DNA from: Chrysophaeum taylorii
Taxonomy: Eukaryota > Sar > Pelagophyceae > Pelagomonadales > Pelagomonadaceae
Length of the DNA: 64,000 nucleotides
Direction: 5' to 3'
NCBI GenBank assembly: GCA_029834535.1
Contig: JAQMWT010000566.1
Coordinates: 1 to 64,000 of the forward strand
Part shown: piece after piece, positions 29,413 to 39,269 of the stretch
Layout of the letters: the number at the start of each line of letters is the position of its first letter
Numbering within the stretch: the stretch's first letter is position 1
Notes under the pieces: model-generated
What the model saw: the letters and a program-made list of their open reading frames with translations, nothing else
Databases searched by the model: none
Told to the model about the DNA's origin: nothing
Translations under genes and position numbers: made by a program

Positions 29413-30822
29413 ATGGGGATGATGACCCTTGCTGATCGTCGGCGGCGCGCGACGTACTTTGGTTTGGTGGTGGTGTGCCTTGTGCTCGTCGTGCACCAGG
29501 GTCTCCAGGGCGTCGTGTTCACGACGCCGGGCGGGCCTCCGCTCCCGTTGTTCCTCAAGTTCCGTAAGACGGGCGGCACGTCGGTCGCCTCGACGCTCGC
29601 GCGTGGAGTGTTCGCCAGCGACCCCGACTACGTCAAGTGGCGGCTCAAATACGGCAAGTTCTGCGGGAACTACGACGGCCACTGGGCGACGCTGACGTAC
29701 CGGTCGTTGGGCGCGCCGGGAATGCGGTTGTGTGGAGGTCGGGGTGATGCGAAACTCGTCACGTTGTTGCGCCACCCCGTCCCTCGGTTCGTCTCGAGGC
29801 TCTACTACGAGCTCGGCGGGCGCTCCGACTTGCTGCTCGAACCACCCTTTTCAGCGGACGTGAGCTCCTGGTCGCCGCGAGACCTCGCGCGCATGGAGGC
29901 GATCGCGTGCGACGCGTGTCGAGAGATCAACGGTGGTCACTGCCAGTGGCGCGGCGGGCTCTGCGACACCCCCCAGGAGTACTTGGTCGTGCTGAGTCGC
30001 TTGCCCGCCTACGGAACGCGCGGCACGCTGCAGACGACGCCGAAGAACTCCGACGCGCGATTCGTCAGCAAACCCGGTTCGCGGAAAGATAGGCGACGCG
30101 CGCTCGCGCGCGCGCTCGAGAACTTGCGCGACGACTTCCACGTCGTCGGCGTCCTCGAGGAACTTCACACCTTCATGGTCGGCCTCGCAAAAGAGCTCGA
30201 CTGGCCCCTCGAGGCCCTTCTTTACACGGCGCGCAAGGTCCACGTTCCTACGGGCGACAAGGCTTCGTGCGCGACAGGACGACGCCAACGCCGACGCCGA
30301 CGCCGACGCCTCGCGACCGCCGCGCACCGCGCGGCCGAGAGGCTCGCCAAGAAGCGGAACGCCGACCGCGCCAAGCAGAACACCAGCGTCGCCTGGTCGG
30401 GAGTCTTCCCCCTCCTCGGATGGAACAAGCCAGGAAGTAAGGGGCACCTCAAAAATGACACCTACGCCTACGCCCTCGAACGCAACGCCGAGGACCTCCG
30501 GCTGTGGGAATTCGCGAGGGACGCCGCGAGACGGCGACTCGTCGAAAACGACGAGAGAGACAAGTTCGACCTCCTCCAGCAAGCCTACACCGACGGCGTC
30601 ATTCCGAATGCTTTTGGCTACTATGCCTTCTGCGACTGGCGCTCGGCCGATTCCCAGCACAACGCGAATTGCCGCCGCTGCGCCGCGGAGGCCCCGACTG
30701 CGCCCTGTGACCTTTCCTTCGGAGCGACCACCACCCTTAGCACTGTGTGCCGGATCGACGACCCGCCATTGAACCCCGGCGCTCACCTCACCGTCAGATA
30801 CCACACGGCTCCCTCATCCTAG
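29413..30822 (+). CDS. Type II membrane sulfotransferase-like protein
   Basis: 469 aa, starting only 9 bp after the CFAP300 stop on the same strand. A short basic N-terminus is followed by one membrane anchor (TYFGLVVVCLVLVVHQGLQ), the topology of Golgi carbohydrate sulfotransferases. The 5'-phosphosulfate loop is LFLKFRKTGGTSVAST and the 3'-phosphate site LLRHPVPRFVSRLYY, both of which bind PAPS. Several Cys residues lie in the central part. An Arg/Ala-rich insertion around residues 290-320 looks like a repeat expansion. Acceptor glycan unknown. Confidence 0.75.
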   Translation: MGMMTLADRRRRATYFGLVVVCLVLVVHQGLQGVVFTTPGGPPLPLFLKFRKTGGTSVASTLARGVFASDPDYVKWRLKYGKFCGNYDGHWATLTYRSLGAPGMRLCGGRGDAKLVTLLRHPVPRFVSRLYYELGGRSDLLLEPPFSADVSSWSPRDLARMEAIACDACREINGGHCQWRGGLCDTPQEYLVVLSRLPAYGTRGTLQTTPKNSDARFVSKPGSRKDRRRALARALENLRDDFHVVGVLEELHTFMVGLAKELDWPLEALLYTARKVHVPTGDKASCATGRRQRRRRRRRLATAAHRAAERLAKKRNADRAKQNTSVAWSGVFPLLGWNKPGSKGHLKNDTYAYALERNAEDLRLWEFARDAARRRLVENDERDKFDLLQQAYTDGVIPNAFGYYAFCDWRSADSQHNANCRRCAAEAPTAPCDLSFGATTTLSTVCRIDDPPLNPGAHLTVRYHTAPSS

Positions 30823-30901
30823 GGTTGGTTTGTTTGTCGGAGGAATCGCCGACTGCACCAAGGACCATGGAAGAGGGAGCGGGGTGCTGCTCCGCTTGGG
30901 G

Positions 30902-30902
<1 letters not shown>

Positions 30903-30934
<32 letters not shown>
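30903..30934. repeat. (ACAG)n microsatellite
   Basis: Eight ACAG units in the 3' region of the sulfotransferase gene. Confidence 0.9.
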
Positions 30935-30938
<4 letters not shown>

Positions 30939-31244
30939 CGGCGCCGATCTGCGGCTGGCGGCCAGCGAGCGTGGAGGGGGGACGAGAGGCGAGGGTTTTT
31001 TATCGAGCCCGCCCCCCCTGCCTCGACGCCTTCCAAATACGCGCTCTAGAGACGCATACTGTGACGACGTTCTGCTGGGCGGCGCCTATTAAGTAGTTTG
31101 GCGGCCGCCGGAGGCGGTGACGTGGCCGAGGGCAGTGAGGGCGACCCGACCCAAGGCGTTGAGGTCGCTCGCTGTAGATGCGACAGAGAGCTGAAACACC
31201 GTGGCGCGCCCCTTGTCGACCCACGCCCGCTCGGTGTCGCGCTG

Positions 31245-32369
31245 ATGCGTACGAGCTCGTGGCCCAACAAGAAGGGTAAGAAGAGCTTGAAGCTCGAAGC
31301 GTGGCTCCGCGCGGAGGGTGCGTTCGTGCACCCGTCGCTGGAGCTGGTGAGCTCTCGCGGGGGCGTCGTGTCGCGGGGGTTCATATCGCGCGGAGAATTG
31401 TTGTTGCGCGTGCCCCGGAGCGCGTGTCTTATCGCCGAGAACCCCGAAGAGCTGAGCAAGCTGCTCGAGGGCGGGCCGGCGGCGTACGTCGCGACACTTC
31501 CCGAGAACCCGGACGCCGTCGGGTTCTGGTCGAAGAAGGAGCGGGCTTTGCTGCGCGGGACGTCGATCGACCGCGCGCCGCGAGCGACGCGCGAGCTAGC
31601 AATAGTCAAATCTCGAGCGGTCGAGACCCGCGACGGCTTGTGGGCATTGGTGCCCGGCGTCGACGCCCTCAACGACTGGCGCGGGATAAACGCGCCGGCG
31701 ACCTCGCTCTTCGAAGAAGAGGGTTTCGTTATGGCGGCCGAGCGCGACGTGCGCGACGGCGAGGAGGTCACGCACGCTTACGACGACGAGGCGACGCCTG
31801 CGGATCTCGTGCTCCGCTACGGATTTTGCAGCCTAGAGGCGCTACCGGCGCCGCATCTTCTCGGTCCCGACGACTTGCCGAAGGATCGGGGATGCCTTCT
31901 CGCGAGATCGAAGGGATGGGTTGCGATGACGACGCGCGACCCCCTACCCGACGAGCTCCTCGGCGTCTTCGTGTTGGACGCCATGTCGGAGGCCGATGTT
32001 GCGATGGCGATCGGCGTCACGGGCGGCGACTTGAGGACCCTCGACTTTTGGGCCGCATGCGAAGACCCTTCGCTCGCCGATACCGTCGCCTCGTCCCTCT
32101 TAGCGCTCGCTCGAACGAACCTCGCCAAATTCGCGCCGGATCATGCCTTCGCTGACGATACTATCACCCCGCGCCGCCGCCGGGCCGCGGACACCCTCCG
32201 GAACGCCGAACGCGCGCCCCTCCTCGCTCTCGTCGATGTCGTCCACGCCCGCTTCCGCTGTCTTTCGCGCTCCTCGAAGCGGGCTTCGGCGGGTGCCAGT
32301 ACGCCTTCTTCTTCTTCTTCTTCTTCTTCTTCGGAAGCTACGGTCCCAACGTACAGACGTTACCCCTAG
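31245..32369 (+). CDS. SET-domain protein lysine methyltransferase (LSMT/SETD6 type)
   Basis: 374 aa from the ATG at 31245. The split SET fold of the Rubisco LSMT, SETD3 and SETD6 group is suggested by LEAWLRAEGAFVHPSLEL, SRGFISRGELLLRVPRSACL, then after an insert ALVPGVDALND and the closing VRDGEEVTHAYDDE with DLVLRYGFCSLE. Here AYDDE and YGF stand for the usual SYG/N and YGF motifs. The C-terminal helical part (ALARTNLAKFAPDH) resembles the substrate-binding domain. A Ser run encoded by a TTC/TCT repeat ends the protein. Substrate unknown. Confidence 0.75.
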   Translation: MRTSSWPNKKGKKSLKLEAWLRAEGAFVHPSLELVSSRGGVVSRGFISRGELLLRVPRSACLIAENPEELSKLLEGGPAAYVATLPENPDAVGFWSKKERALLRGTSIDRAPRATRELAIVKSRAVETRDGLWALVPGVDALNDWRGINAPATSLFEEEGFVMAAERDVRDGEEVTHAYDDEATPADLVLRYGFCSLEALPAPHLLGPDDLPKDRGCLLARSKGWVAMTTRDPLPDELLGVFVLDAMSEADVAMAIGVTGGDLRTLDFWAACEDPSLADTVASSLLALARTNLAKFAPDHAFADDTITPRRRRAADTLRNAERAPLLALVDVVHARFRCLSRSSKRASAGASTPSSSSSSSSSEATVPTYRRYP

Positions 32370-33853
32370 CGATTGGCCAAATGTTATTGATGCTCATCTG
32401 TATTCATATACTACTATAGCGAGATTCGTCGTTAATCGGCCTAAATGGATCACCACCTGATACCTCGTGGTGTTTTAGCCAAAGGCGCCTTCTGAGACGA
32501 TCGACTAATAACTTGGAAAGGACAATAGTCCCACGCATAAGGGAGGGCTTGGCCTTTAGACAGGTAAATCTAGTTATTTCTTTTGAGTCAAACTCGCTTA
32601 TTTATCGCAGCATCATCACCCCCCCCCCCAGACAACATGATCATTCGTAGCCGTGTCTGCGAAGGCATATGCAAGCGTCACAACGCCTATACGTTTATCG
32701 GTACGAAACCACATTGAGCGATCTGTATACACGCCGAACGCCAAATATTATAGTCTCACTGATGGCACTCCACTTTCGTGTCCCCGGAAATTGTGAATGC
32801 TCTTCACGCCGTCGTTGCATCATTTGCACCTGATGAAGCTGCTGCTGGTGCGTGTTTCTTTAGCCTATAGCACAGTCTGTACCACACGTCATCCGATGGA
32901 TGACACACCTCTGCTGGTCGACAACGAGAGGGCTTTATCGACCGTGAACCACGCCAAGCCAAGTCATCTGATTAAAGTCACGTCGATCTGCGGGTAATTC
33001 GCATGCGCGACTCCCTTCTGTAGTGGTAAAAATGGATCGGCCGGACAAGCCTTGAATTGTCCTTTGTCAATTCCGCTACGTAGGGGCTTAATGCCACACC
33101 TAAAAAGGCGACAATTATCACGCCCCTCGCATTCGCTGCTGTGCTCAACCAAACCAGACGCTGAAAATTTCTTTTCTCCACGCTTTTGGCTGGTATGTAG
33201 CTTGCACGTCGTTTTCTAATCAACATTTGCCGTTAGGAAAAGGTAGGTCACGACTACCATAGCGATAAAGACCTTCTCTTTTCCCGCAATAAATAATCTT
33301 CCTCGATTCAAGCTCACGACCCCTATATTCTAATCCTGACTTATGATGTAATGAACACCACTAAGTCTTACGCCATCTCCTGGTCGACGAACCAGCCTCT
33401 AATATGCAGAGTGTGATATACTCCCCCATTTCTCGATTTGACTTGGGTCGGTGACCTACCTATTTCGCGTAGACCCTCACCCTTTAGGCAACCCGTATGT
33501 CTCCGCCGTACAACACAGTTCACGCTCTCACTCTCGAGCGCTCGAGCATGGACGATTCCAGCCAATATTGTCTCTGCGATCCTCCGTTCTGGCTCATTGA
33601 GCACGGGAGTTAGTACTCGCCACGGGTTTATGTGCTGTGTTTTGAATGCGGTTCGAGGACGCTGGCTGTGTCAGTCGACTGCGACCTCTGCATGTCTGCG
33701 GCGGGAGTAGTCGCCTACTGACTGCCAGGATACACCCAGCTCGTTCTCAACATTATTAGTAACGCGTTATATTCTACCACGATATTCGGCCAGCTCGCGA
33801 GAGTTTGTCTGTTACCCGATTGTTGTGCTTGCGGTGCAGAAGAGTCAACTCAA
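32370..33853. other. Intergenic stretch, 1.5 kb, nothing recognised
   Basis: More AT-rich than the surrounding genes. Only short open frames of unconvincing composition on either strand. A C run of nine is at 32621. No repeat family from elsewhere in the window was found here. Confidence 0.5.
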
Positions 33854-34812
33854 CTACGCTGGGGCTTCCGCATTACGCTCGGAGAGAATGAACTTGGAGT
33901 AGGAGTAGAGGGCGTAGTCGCAGGTGTTTTGTAGGTAGGATGCTCGGGCGTAATATTCCATATCTGGAAGTCGTGGGAGGCCATTGGGGTACTTTTGCTG
34001 ATAATCCTCGCCCCCTTTTTTGCTATAGAGTGGCGAGAACGCGTTGTTGGTCCTCGGGCTGGTGAACTTCGTCACTTTACCGTAGGTGAAGTTAGCCAGC
34101 AGGTCGTTTTGATGCGCAGTGTCTTCCAAAACAAAGACGTGGGTCAAGCTGTCCAAGGCATCGAACGCCTGGGCACAGTGGGCCTTTGTGAGCTGTTGAG
34201 GGCACCCCTGGCTCGTCTCGAAGTCGCATCCCGCGAAGCTCCAAGTGTAAAACTCGGGTCGGTTGTAGGGACCCCATTTCCGCGTGTTTTTGCTTTCATA
34301 GCTCGGGCTCAAAAAATTTTCGATTGTCAAGCCGTCGACGAGATGCCCCTTTAGGTCAATTTCGCGTTCGAACGCGCTCTTCGCGCGTGCCCACGGGTCT
34401 CGAATGGTGGTTCCAATGTGCCCCGGCCACTTGGCGGCGAATTGCTTGAGCACCTCGGCCGTCGGGTGGTGATACGTTTCCTCCAAGCTGCAGAAGAGAG
34501 TCCCGGCCTCGACCATGCGCTCCGCGGTCCCAATTGGATCGAACCAGTCGATGATACCTAGAGTTGTCTGTTCACACGAGTCACGCCCACACGTATCTAT
34601 CTCGCTTCACAACGACAGAGAGAACACACGACAGCGCACTACACCGTACCATCAGGGCATTCGCAATCGTCTGTGATCTTATGAAGAACGGAGAGGCACA
34701 TCGTCGTGCCTCCAGCCTTGTGATTATGAAAGTAAATGATTGGGGGTATGTCCCCGCGCTCCGCGTCGGCGACGGCCAACAAGCCAAACGTTGTGAGTAA
34801 CAACAACTGCAT
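33854..34812 (-). CDS. Secreted or luminal sulfotransferase, two exons
   Basis: 301 aa. Exon 1 (34812-34650) gives a signal peptide (MQLLLLTTFGLLAVADA) and the PAPS 5'-phosphosulfate loop IIYFHNHKAGGTTM. A 53-nt intron (34649-34597, GTACGG to ATAG) leads in phase 1 to DTCGRDSCEQTTLGIIDWF. The 3'-phosphate site is GTTIRDPWARAKSAFE, and a catalytic-domain block reads LTHVFVLEDTAHQNDLL. The stop is at 33854. An ATG at 34516 exists, but using it would lose the essential loop, so the spliced model is preferred. It is related in motif layout to the genes at 29413 and 39270, but divergent from both. Confidence 0.75.
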
Positions 34813-35022
34813 AGATTACTAAGAATTCTAAATCATCGCAACTGGTGACATCACGGTCAGGTTTTGGTGTTTGTTCGTTTTGTTCTTTTTATACCTTCAA
34901 ATGCCATGCACTCGAATGCACTGGGTTAGCCATTCGTAACTAGTTATTTATTTTCAGTAAGTCATAGCGAGGGAATTCGGGAAAAAAACGGAAAGAATAA
35001 TCTATTCCACACGACGGTTTTA
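34813..35022. other. AT-rich intergenic stretch
   Basis: Upstream region of the sulfotransferase gene up to the left end of a hAT remnant. Nothing else seen. Confidence 0.4.
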
Positions 35023-35761
35023 CGGAGCGTTGCACCTTTACTCTACAGAGTAAAAAGAATAGGGTAAAATTACTGCTTTACTTTATTTTACTTTACCTTT
35101 TTTCTTTACCCCTCTCGATCGCTGTGCCCAGAGTCAAGGGCTATACTTTAGCCTTGTGTCGATCTGGCGAAGTGGGCAACTTTCAACAACTCTACAAGAA
35201 GATCGAGAAAGACCTAAAGTGCGGCTCCCCCCCGAGCTCGCCAGATCTTCACGCGGCTCCATCGGCACGCTTCCTGCCGAAAGCTTATGCGAACAAATCA
35301 TCTCGGTCGGCAAAATCGTTCTGGCCGAGGGTAACTCGCTGCTTGGCGACGAAGAATGCGACATGTTCGTCCTCTTGCGCATGAACCGCGAGTTCATTGA
35401 GTGGACCCGAGGCAAATACGGCAAGATCGCCAACGTCATCGACGAGACCACGATGCCCGCCGAAGAAAGCAAAGAGGACGACGCGGACTCGCCGGAAGAG
35501 TAGATGGCTTGCGACGGCTTGCTAACTAATTAGCTAACTAGAGGCCAGTCCAATGCATGGGGCATACATAGGCTAATCGGCTTGCGAACGCCATGTAACC
35601 GTCGGAAACGAAAAAGACTGCAAGCCAGTTTGTCTTTACTTTCTTTTACCTTCGACTTGATAACCTAATTGCCACTTGACTTTACTTTGAACGTTGTCCC
35701 TTGCCACCTCAGAGTAAAGGCTTTTTCCTTTACCCTAAATTAGAGTAAAAGTGTAACCCTG
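35023..35761 (+). mobile_element. Truncated hAT DNA element
   Basis: The ends show matching inverted sequences (left CGGAGCGTTGCACCTTTACT, right CAGGGTTACACTTTTACTCT on the minus strand) and subterminal AGAGTAAA/TTTACTCT repeats. Inside is only the C-terminal piece of a hAT transposase. At about 740 bp, against nearly 3 kb for the hAT at 40960, most of the element has been deleted. No clear 8-bp duplication was found. Confidence 0.5.
35125..35503 (+). pseudogene. hAT transposase C-terminal remnant
   Basis: Encodes the hAT dimerisation region: LPAESLCEQIISVGKIVLAE followed by CDMFVLLRMNREFIEW and an acidic tail (EESKEDDADSPEE). The block corresponds to the SxxSERxFSxxG region of hAT enzymes and is homologous to the C-terminal part of the hAT at 40960-59439, but of a distinct lineage. 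The catalytic region is absent and the start lies in another frame, so it is not functional. Confidence 0.65.
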
Positions 35762-35854
35762 GTTAGGTTTTTAGGAGTTCTGCCACTCTCCTCTTAATAG
35801 CCACCTGTTACAACGTTAGCCGACATTAGACCTCAACTTCTCGAATACTTCCTA

Positions 35855-36310
35855 CACCCTCGACACCACAACACAAGGTACGTAATATGTCATCGTGTGT
35901 CTTATCTCGAGCTCTTGGAAGGTCACGCAGAGACGCCTCGTGGCGTCGCCGCTCGTCGCGGGCTCTCCTGGACACCCTGAAGTGACGTGAGCGTCAGTGT
36001 CTGCGGCCTCGTCTTCCGTCGACGTCAAGCCCCCCGGCGGCGCAAGGCGGCCGTAGGCGCCGCCCTCGTTTCTTCGAACAGCTTCGCCGACCGCGCGGCG
36101 CTCGTCATCACTGAGATTCCGCCACCCACGTCGCAGCACCGACGTCGGGTACCCAGTACGAGGAAGCGGAATCTGATCATCAGGACCAGCGTCCGGGCCG
36201 AGGGTCTTCTTCGGGTCCGAGGAGCCAGCGGTGTCTTCTTAGCTGCGACTTTACCCTCAGCCGTTCTTTAGCTTTATCATCGCTGTCATCAAAGATGCGG
36301 TCCCCGATAT
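35855..36310 (-). CDS. Possible spliced gene fragment, unknown protein
   Basis: A minus-strand open stretch reads PDDQIPLPRTGYPTSVLRRG and WRNLSDDERRAVGEAVRR, then an acidic segment and FQELEIRHTM. Just upstream in another frame is LPRDIGDRIFDDSDDKAKER, which also looks coding. The two might be exons joined by a tiny intron near 36245, but I could not place a clean pair of sites and there is no clear start codon. It would be divergent from the ATP-grasp gene. Confidence 0.3.
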
Positions 36311-36554
36311 CGCGAGGAAGTTGTCAATCTCTGCGTCGCCGACGGATCTCGACAGATGCACGCGCGGACGATGGAAGAATCCTGAATCAACCCAGGTCGA
36401 CGACAACGACGGAGACTTTTTACTAGAGCTGACTCAGAGATTTTGTATCTATAATAACCCAGTGAGTCGGGGTCGAAAAACAGAAGGAATTTGTTGGCGC
36501 GAAAGGAAGGTCGTGATTGGCTGTTTATTTCTTTGGTCCAGCAGTAGTAACAGG

Positions 36555-38114
36555 ATGATGACTCCTCCTCCGACGGGCATTGTCGTGCGATTTCCGGAGC
36601 GGCCGAAGAAGCTGGAGGCATGGGCGAAGGAGCACGGCGCGGTGTCGTTGTCGCGCGCCGCGGAGACGCTGGTGGTGTTCGAGGCGTCGCGAGGCCTCGA
36701 GAACATCCAAAGCATCGCCGCCAAGTCGAACACGAGATGCACCGTGTCCCTCCTAGAGCCCGTCAGAGAATTCCAGCCGTTGATATCGCGGCGGTCGAAC
36801 ACGGATGGTAAGGTCGACACGATCGTCATCGTGGACCCATTGTCGTCTGGAGCTTTACTGGCAGCGATGGCGGCCGAGCGGGGGTTGGGGTTGGTGCGCG
36901 TGCTCTCCAAGGCGTTTCCCGAGGAGTTCATGCGCATCGTCCCCACGGGGTGCAGCGGGACCCTCGAGTGGCTCGCGACTCTGGAGTTCGACGACCAAAG
37001 TCCTGAGGCGACAGCGCGCGCGATCTCCGACCTCGAGTTCGCGCACGTCGCGGGCGTCGCGGTTGGGTGCGAGAGCGGCGTCGAGTGCTACGACATGCTG
37101 ACCGAGCTTCTGGAGGGGTTTCCGTCGAACGGCAGCGCGCAGTCGCTGACGCGGCGCGACAAATACCCGATGGGCGAGGCAGTCCGCGCGGCCGGACTCC
37201 GGGCGTGCGAGCAAAAACTTTGCGCTACGTGGGACCAAGCCGAGACCTTCATCGACGGCTGGTGCGTGCTCAAGCCGTGCAAGAGCGCTGGGACCGACGG
37301 CGTCTACATTGCCAAAAACCACGAAGAGGCAAGACGCCGCTTCAACCAAATCCTCGGCCAGGAAAACATATTTGGCGAAACGAACGACGCGGTCCTTGTC
37401 CAAGAGTTTCTGAGAGGGACGGAGTTCGTCGTCGATTCTGTCTCGATTGAGGGCGTCCACAAATGCACGGCGATCTGGGTCTACGACAAGCGCCCCTGCA
37501 ACGGCGCCCAATTCGTCTACCACTCGATGAGCCTCTTTCAGACCCCGTCGGGCGAACGCGAGGAAAAGCTCGTCGCTTACGTGCACGCCGTCCTCGATGC
37601 CCTCGGGGTCCGCTACGGACCCTCGCACGCCGAGGTCATGTGGCAGCACGATGGTCCCTGCCTCGTCGAGGTCGGCTGCCGCCCGCACGGCGGCGAGGGT
37701 ACCTTCGTCGGCATGATAGAAAAAGTCATCGGGAAGGGTTTCGACCAACTCAGCGTCATGTTGGACGCGATCGAGAAGCCCTATCGCTTCCACCGCCTCC
37801 CCAAGCGACCACCCACATTTCAAGGTGGCGCGATCGAAGTCTGCCTCATCGCCTACGAACAAGGCACGCTCCGAGGCCTTCCTGGCCTTCAAAGCGTTCG
37901 CCACCTCGCCTCCTTTCACGCCGAGGAGATTAAAGTAGCGATCGGCGACGATATTACGAAAACTGTCGACTTTCTCAGCACCCCCGGCTCCATCATGCTC
38001 GTCCACAACGACGCCGACCAACTCCACCGCGACGTCGACTTCATCCACCACATATCAAAACCGGGCAACGGCCTCTACGATATCTCACCCAAGCTCCGCC
38101 TCCGATCTTTGTAA
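36555..38114 (+). CDS. ATP-grasp ligase (amino-acid ligase type)
   Basis: 519 aa from the ATG at 36555 (the frame is open further upstream but unlike protein). The N-terminal half resembles the pre-grasp domain (TIVIVDPLSSGALLAAMAAE). The ATP-grasp fold follows: Lys-containing strand GWCVLKPCKSAGTDGVYIAK, DAVLVQEFLRGTEFVVDSVS with the ATP-contacting Glu residues, and the metal-binding CLVEVGCRPHGGEG. Layout matches carboxylate-amine ligases such as bacterial L-amino-acid ligases and carnosine-synthase-like enzymes, which make dipeptides through an acyl phosphate. Cytosolic, no leader. Substrates unknown; a small-peptide biosynthetic role is inferred from the family. Confidence 0.8.
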   Translation: MMTPPPTGIVVRFPERPKKLEAWAKEHGAVSLSRAAETLVVFEASRGLENIQSIAAKSNTRCTVSLLEPVREFQPLISRRSNTDGKVDTIVIVDPLSSGALLAAMAAERGLGLVRVLSKAFPEEFMRIVPTGCSGTLEWLATLEFDDQSPEATARAISDLEFAHVAGVAVGCESGVECYDMLTELLEGFPSNGSAQSLTRRDKYPMGEAVRAAGLRACEQKLCATWDQAETFIDGWCVLKPCKSAGTDGVYIAKNHEEARRRFNQILGQENIFGETNDAVLVQEFLRGTEFVVDSVSIEGVHKCTAIWVYDKRPCNGAQFVYHSMSLFQTPSGEREEKLVAYVHAVLDALGVRYGPSHAEVMWQHDGPCLVEVGCRPHGGEGTFVGMIEKVIGKGFDQLSVMLDAIEKPYRFHRLPKRPPTFQGGAIEVCLIAYEQGTLRGLPGLQSVRHLASFHAEEIKVAIGDDITKTVDFLSTPGSIMLVHNDADQLHRDVDFIHHISKPGNGLYDISPKLRLRSL

Positions 38115-38191
38115 CTACTCTTATAACAACAGCCGAGTGGATTGTTCTGTCTCTCTTATTTCACCCTTGTTGTTTGGGCTGCGTGCGGTCT

Positions 38192-38193
<2 letters not shown>

Positions 38194-38243
<50 letters not shown>
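38194..38243 (+). repeat. (GCT)n microsatellite
   Basis: Sixteen to seventeen uninterrupted GCT triplets downstream of the ATP-grasp gene; it reads as polyGln on the minus strand, but no gene there supports that. Confidence 0.95.
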
Positions 38244-38484
38244 GCGATTGAACGCAGCACCTTAGCTTCCGAAGAGAACGTTGTTGTCAGGAATGTAATC
38301 TGATGCCGTTTCCACTCTGAAGTTTTTGTTTTCCTACGGCCTTCTTGGAAGAGATAGTGTGCCCTCTGCTTCTCATTCTCACCCACAGACGCGATGAGCT
38401 TCTCGTTCATTCCAACGCTGAGTTATTATTTATTATTAGTTTGTTGCCAAGGCTGGCGGTCGTTGGGGGAATCTTGTTTCTCCG

Positions 38485-38802
38485 ATGCGCCGGGCGATGT
38501 TCTCCTTCCCGAAGGACGTCAAGCACGTACCTCATCCTCGCGGTGGGAGTCCGCGTCATCGCCACAGGGGAGACGACGGTCTCTCAACCGCCTTGAAAAC
38601 ACAGGCCGCGGCTTGGGAGCGACTGGAATTCGGGGAGCTTTCAGATAGACATATCTACAAGCTCGTCGAACTACTTCGAAAGTCCAACGATGCGGTAGCG
38701 GCGATCGCCGCGCAAGCGCGGCTGACGTCGGCGCCGGCGTTGTCGGACCGGTGTCACTGCTCGTGCCCCTACCAAACCAGGGTGGAGGTGTGGCCCTTGT
38801 AG
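38485..38802 (+). CDS. Small hypothetical protein, weak support
   Basis: 105 codons from ATG 38485. The second half (WERLEFGELSDRHIYKLVEL, then ARLTSAPALSDRCHCSCPYQ) looks protein-like, with a helical segment and a Cys-His-Cys cluster; the first half is basic and nondescript. It may be the last exon of a gene or chance. No family recognised. Confidence 0.3.
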   Translation: MRRAMFSFPKDVKHVPHPRGGSPRHRHRGDDGLSTALKTQAAAWERLEFGELSDRHIYKLVELLRKSNDAVAAIAAQARLTSAPALSDRCHCSCPYQTRVEVWPL

Positions 38803-39269
38803 TGGTTTTCGCAGATACCCGCCCCTCCTGGTCGGACCGGAAGCCTCAACAACCCTTTCTCCCTACCCGAACCACGGGTGAAACCACCACACGCCCGATC
38901 TCAGCGTAATACCTCACGGCATCACGAAATCGAACAATCAAAAGAGGGTAATATCAAGAAGACAGCAAGAAAGCAATACAAATGCCCAGTACATTGGGCC
39001 CAGTGGAAACGCAGGTGAAGGTGTCAAGATGACACCTCCCCATAAATGCAAGGTCAATATCAGGGCAACAACCAGGGTAAGTCATGTGGCAGGCACGCAA
39101 GTGGGGGGAAATGGCATTACTGCCACACCCTCTCGCAAACCCGCGATCTAATCATAATACCGGTATCTTTGATTTTTCGTGGATCGAATGAGCATCCAAA
39201 CCGAACCCTTATTTGAAAGAGAGTAAAAAAATGTTGGCCGTCGCGCTGCTGCGGTGACAAATGAAGTAA

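Larger units (their letters stand above)
38115..39269. other. Intergenic stretch with (GCT)n and a small doubtful gene
   Basis: Apart from the GCT repeat at 38194 and the doubtful frame at 38485, nothing is recognised in this 1.15 kb. Confidence 0.4.

Noticed and set aside
8224-35573. A 45-bp motif shared by 8224, 14066 and 35525 (CAGCCCAGTGCATGG-like)
   Set aside because: Similarity is only about two thirds by eye and no ends or duplications could be defined; mentioned in the spacer entry but not called as a repeat family.
36855-38051. 398-codon minus-strand frame opposite the ATP-grasp gene
   Set aside because: No motif on this strand, and the ATP-grasp signatures are on the plus strand.
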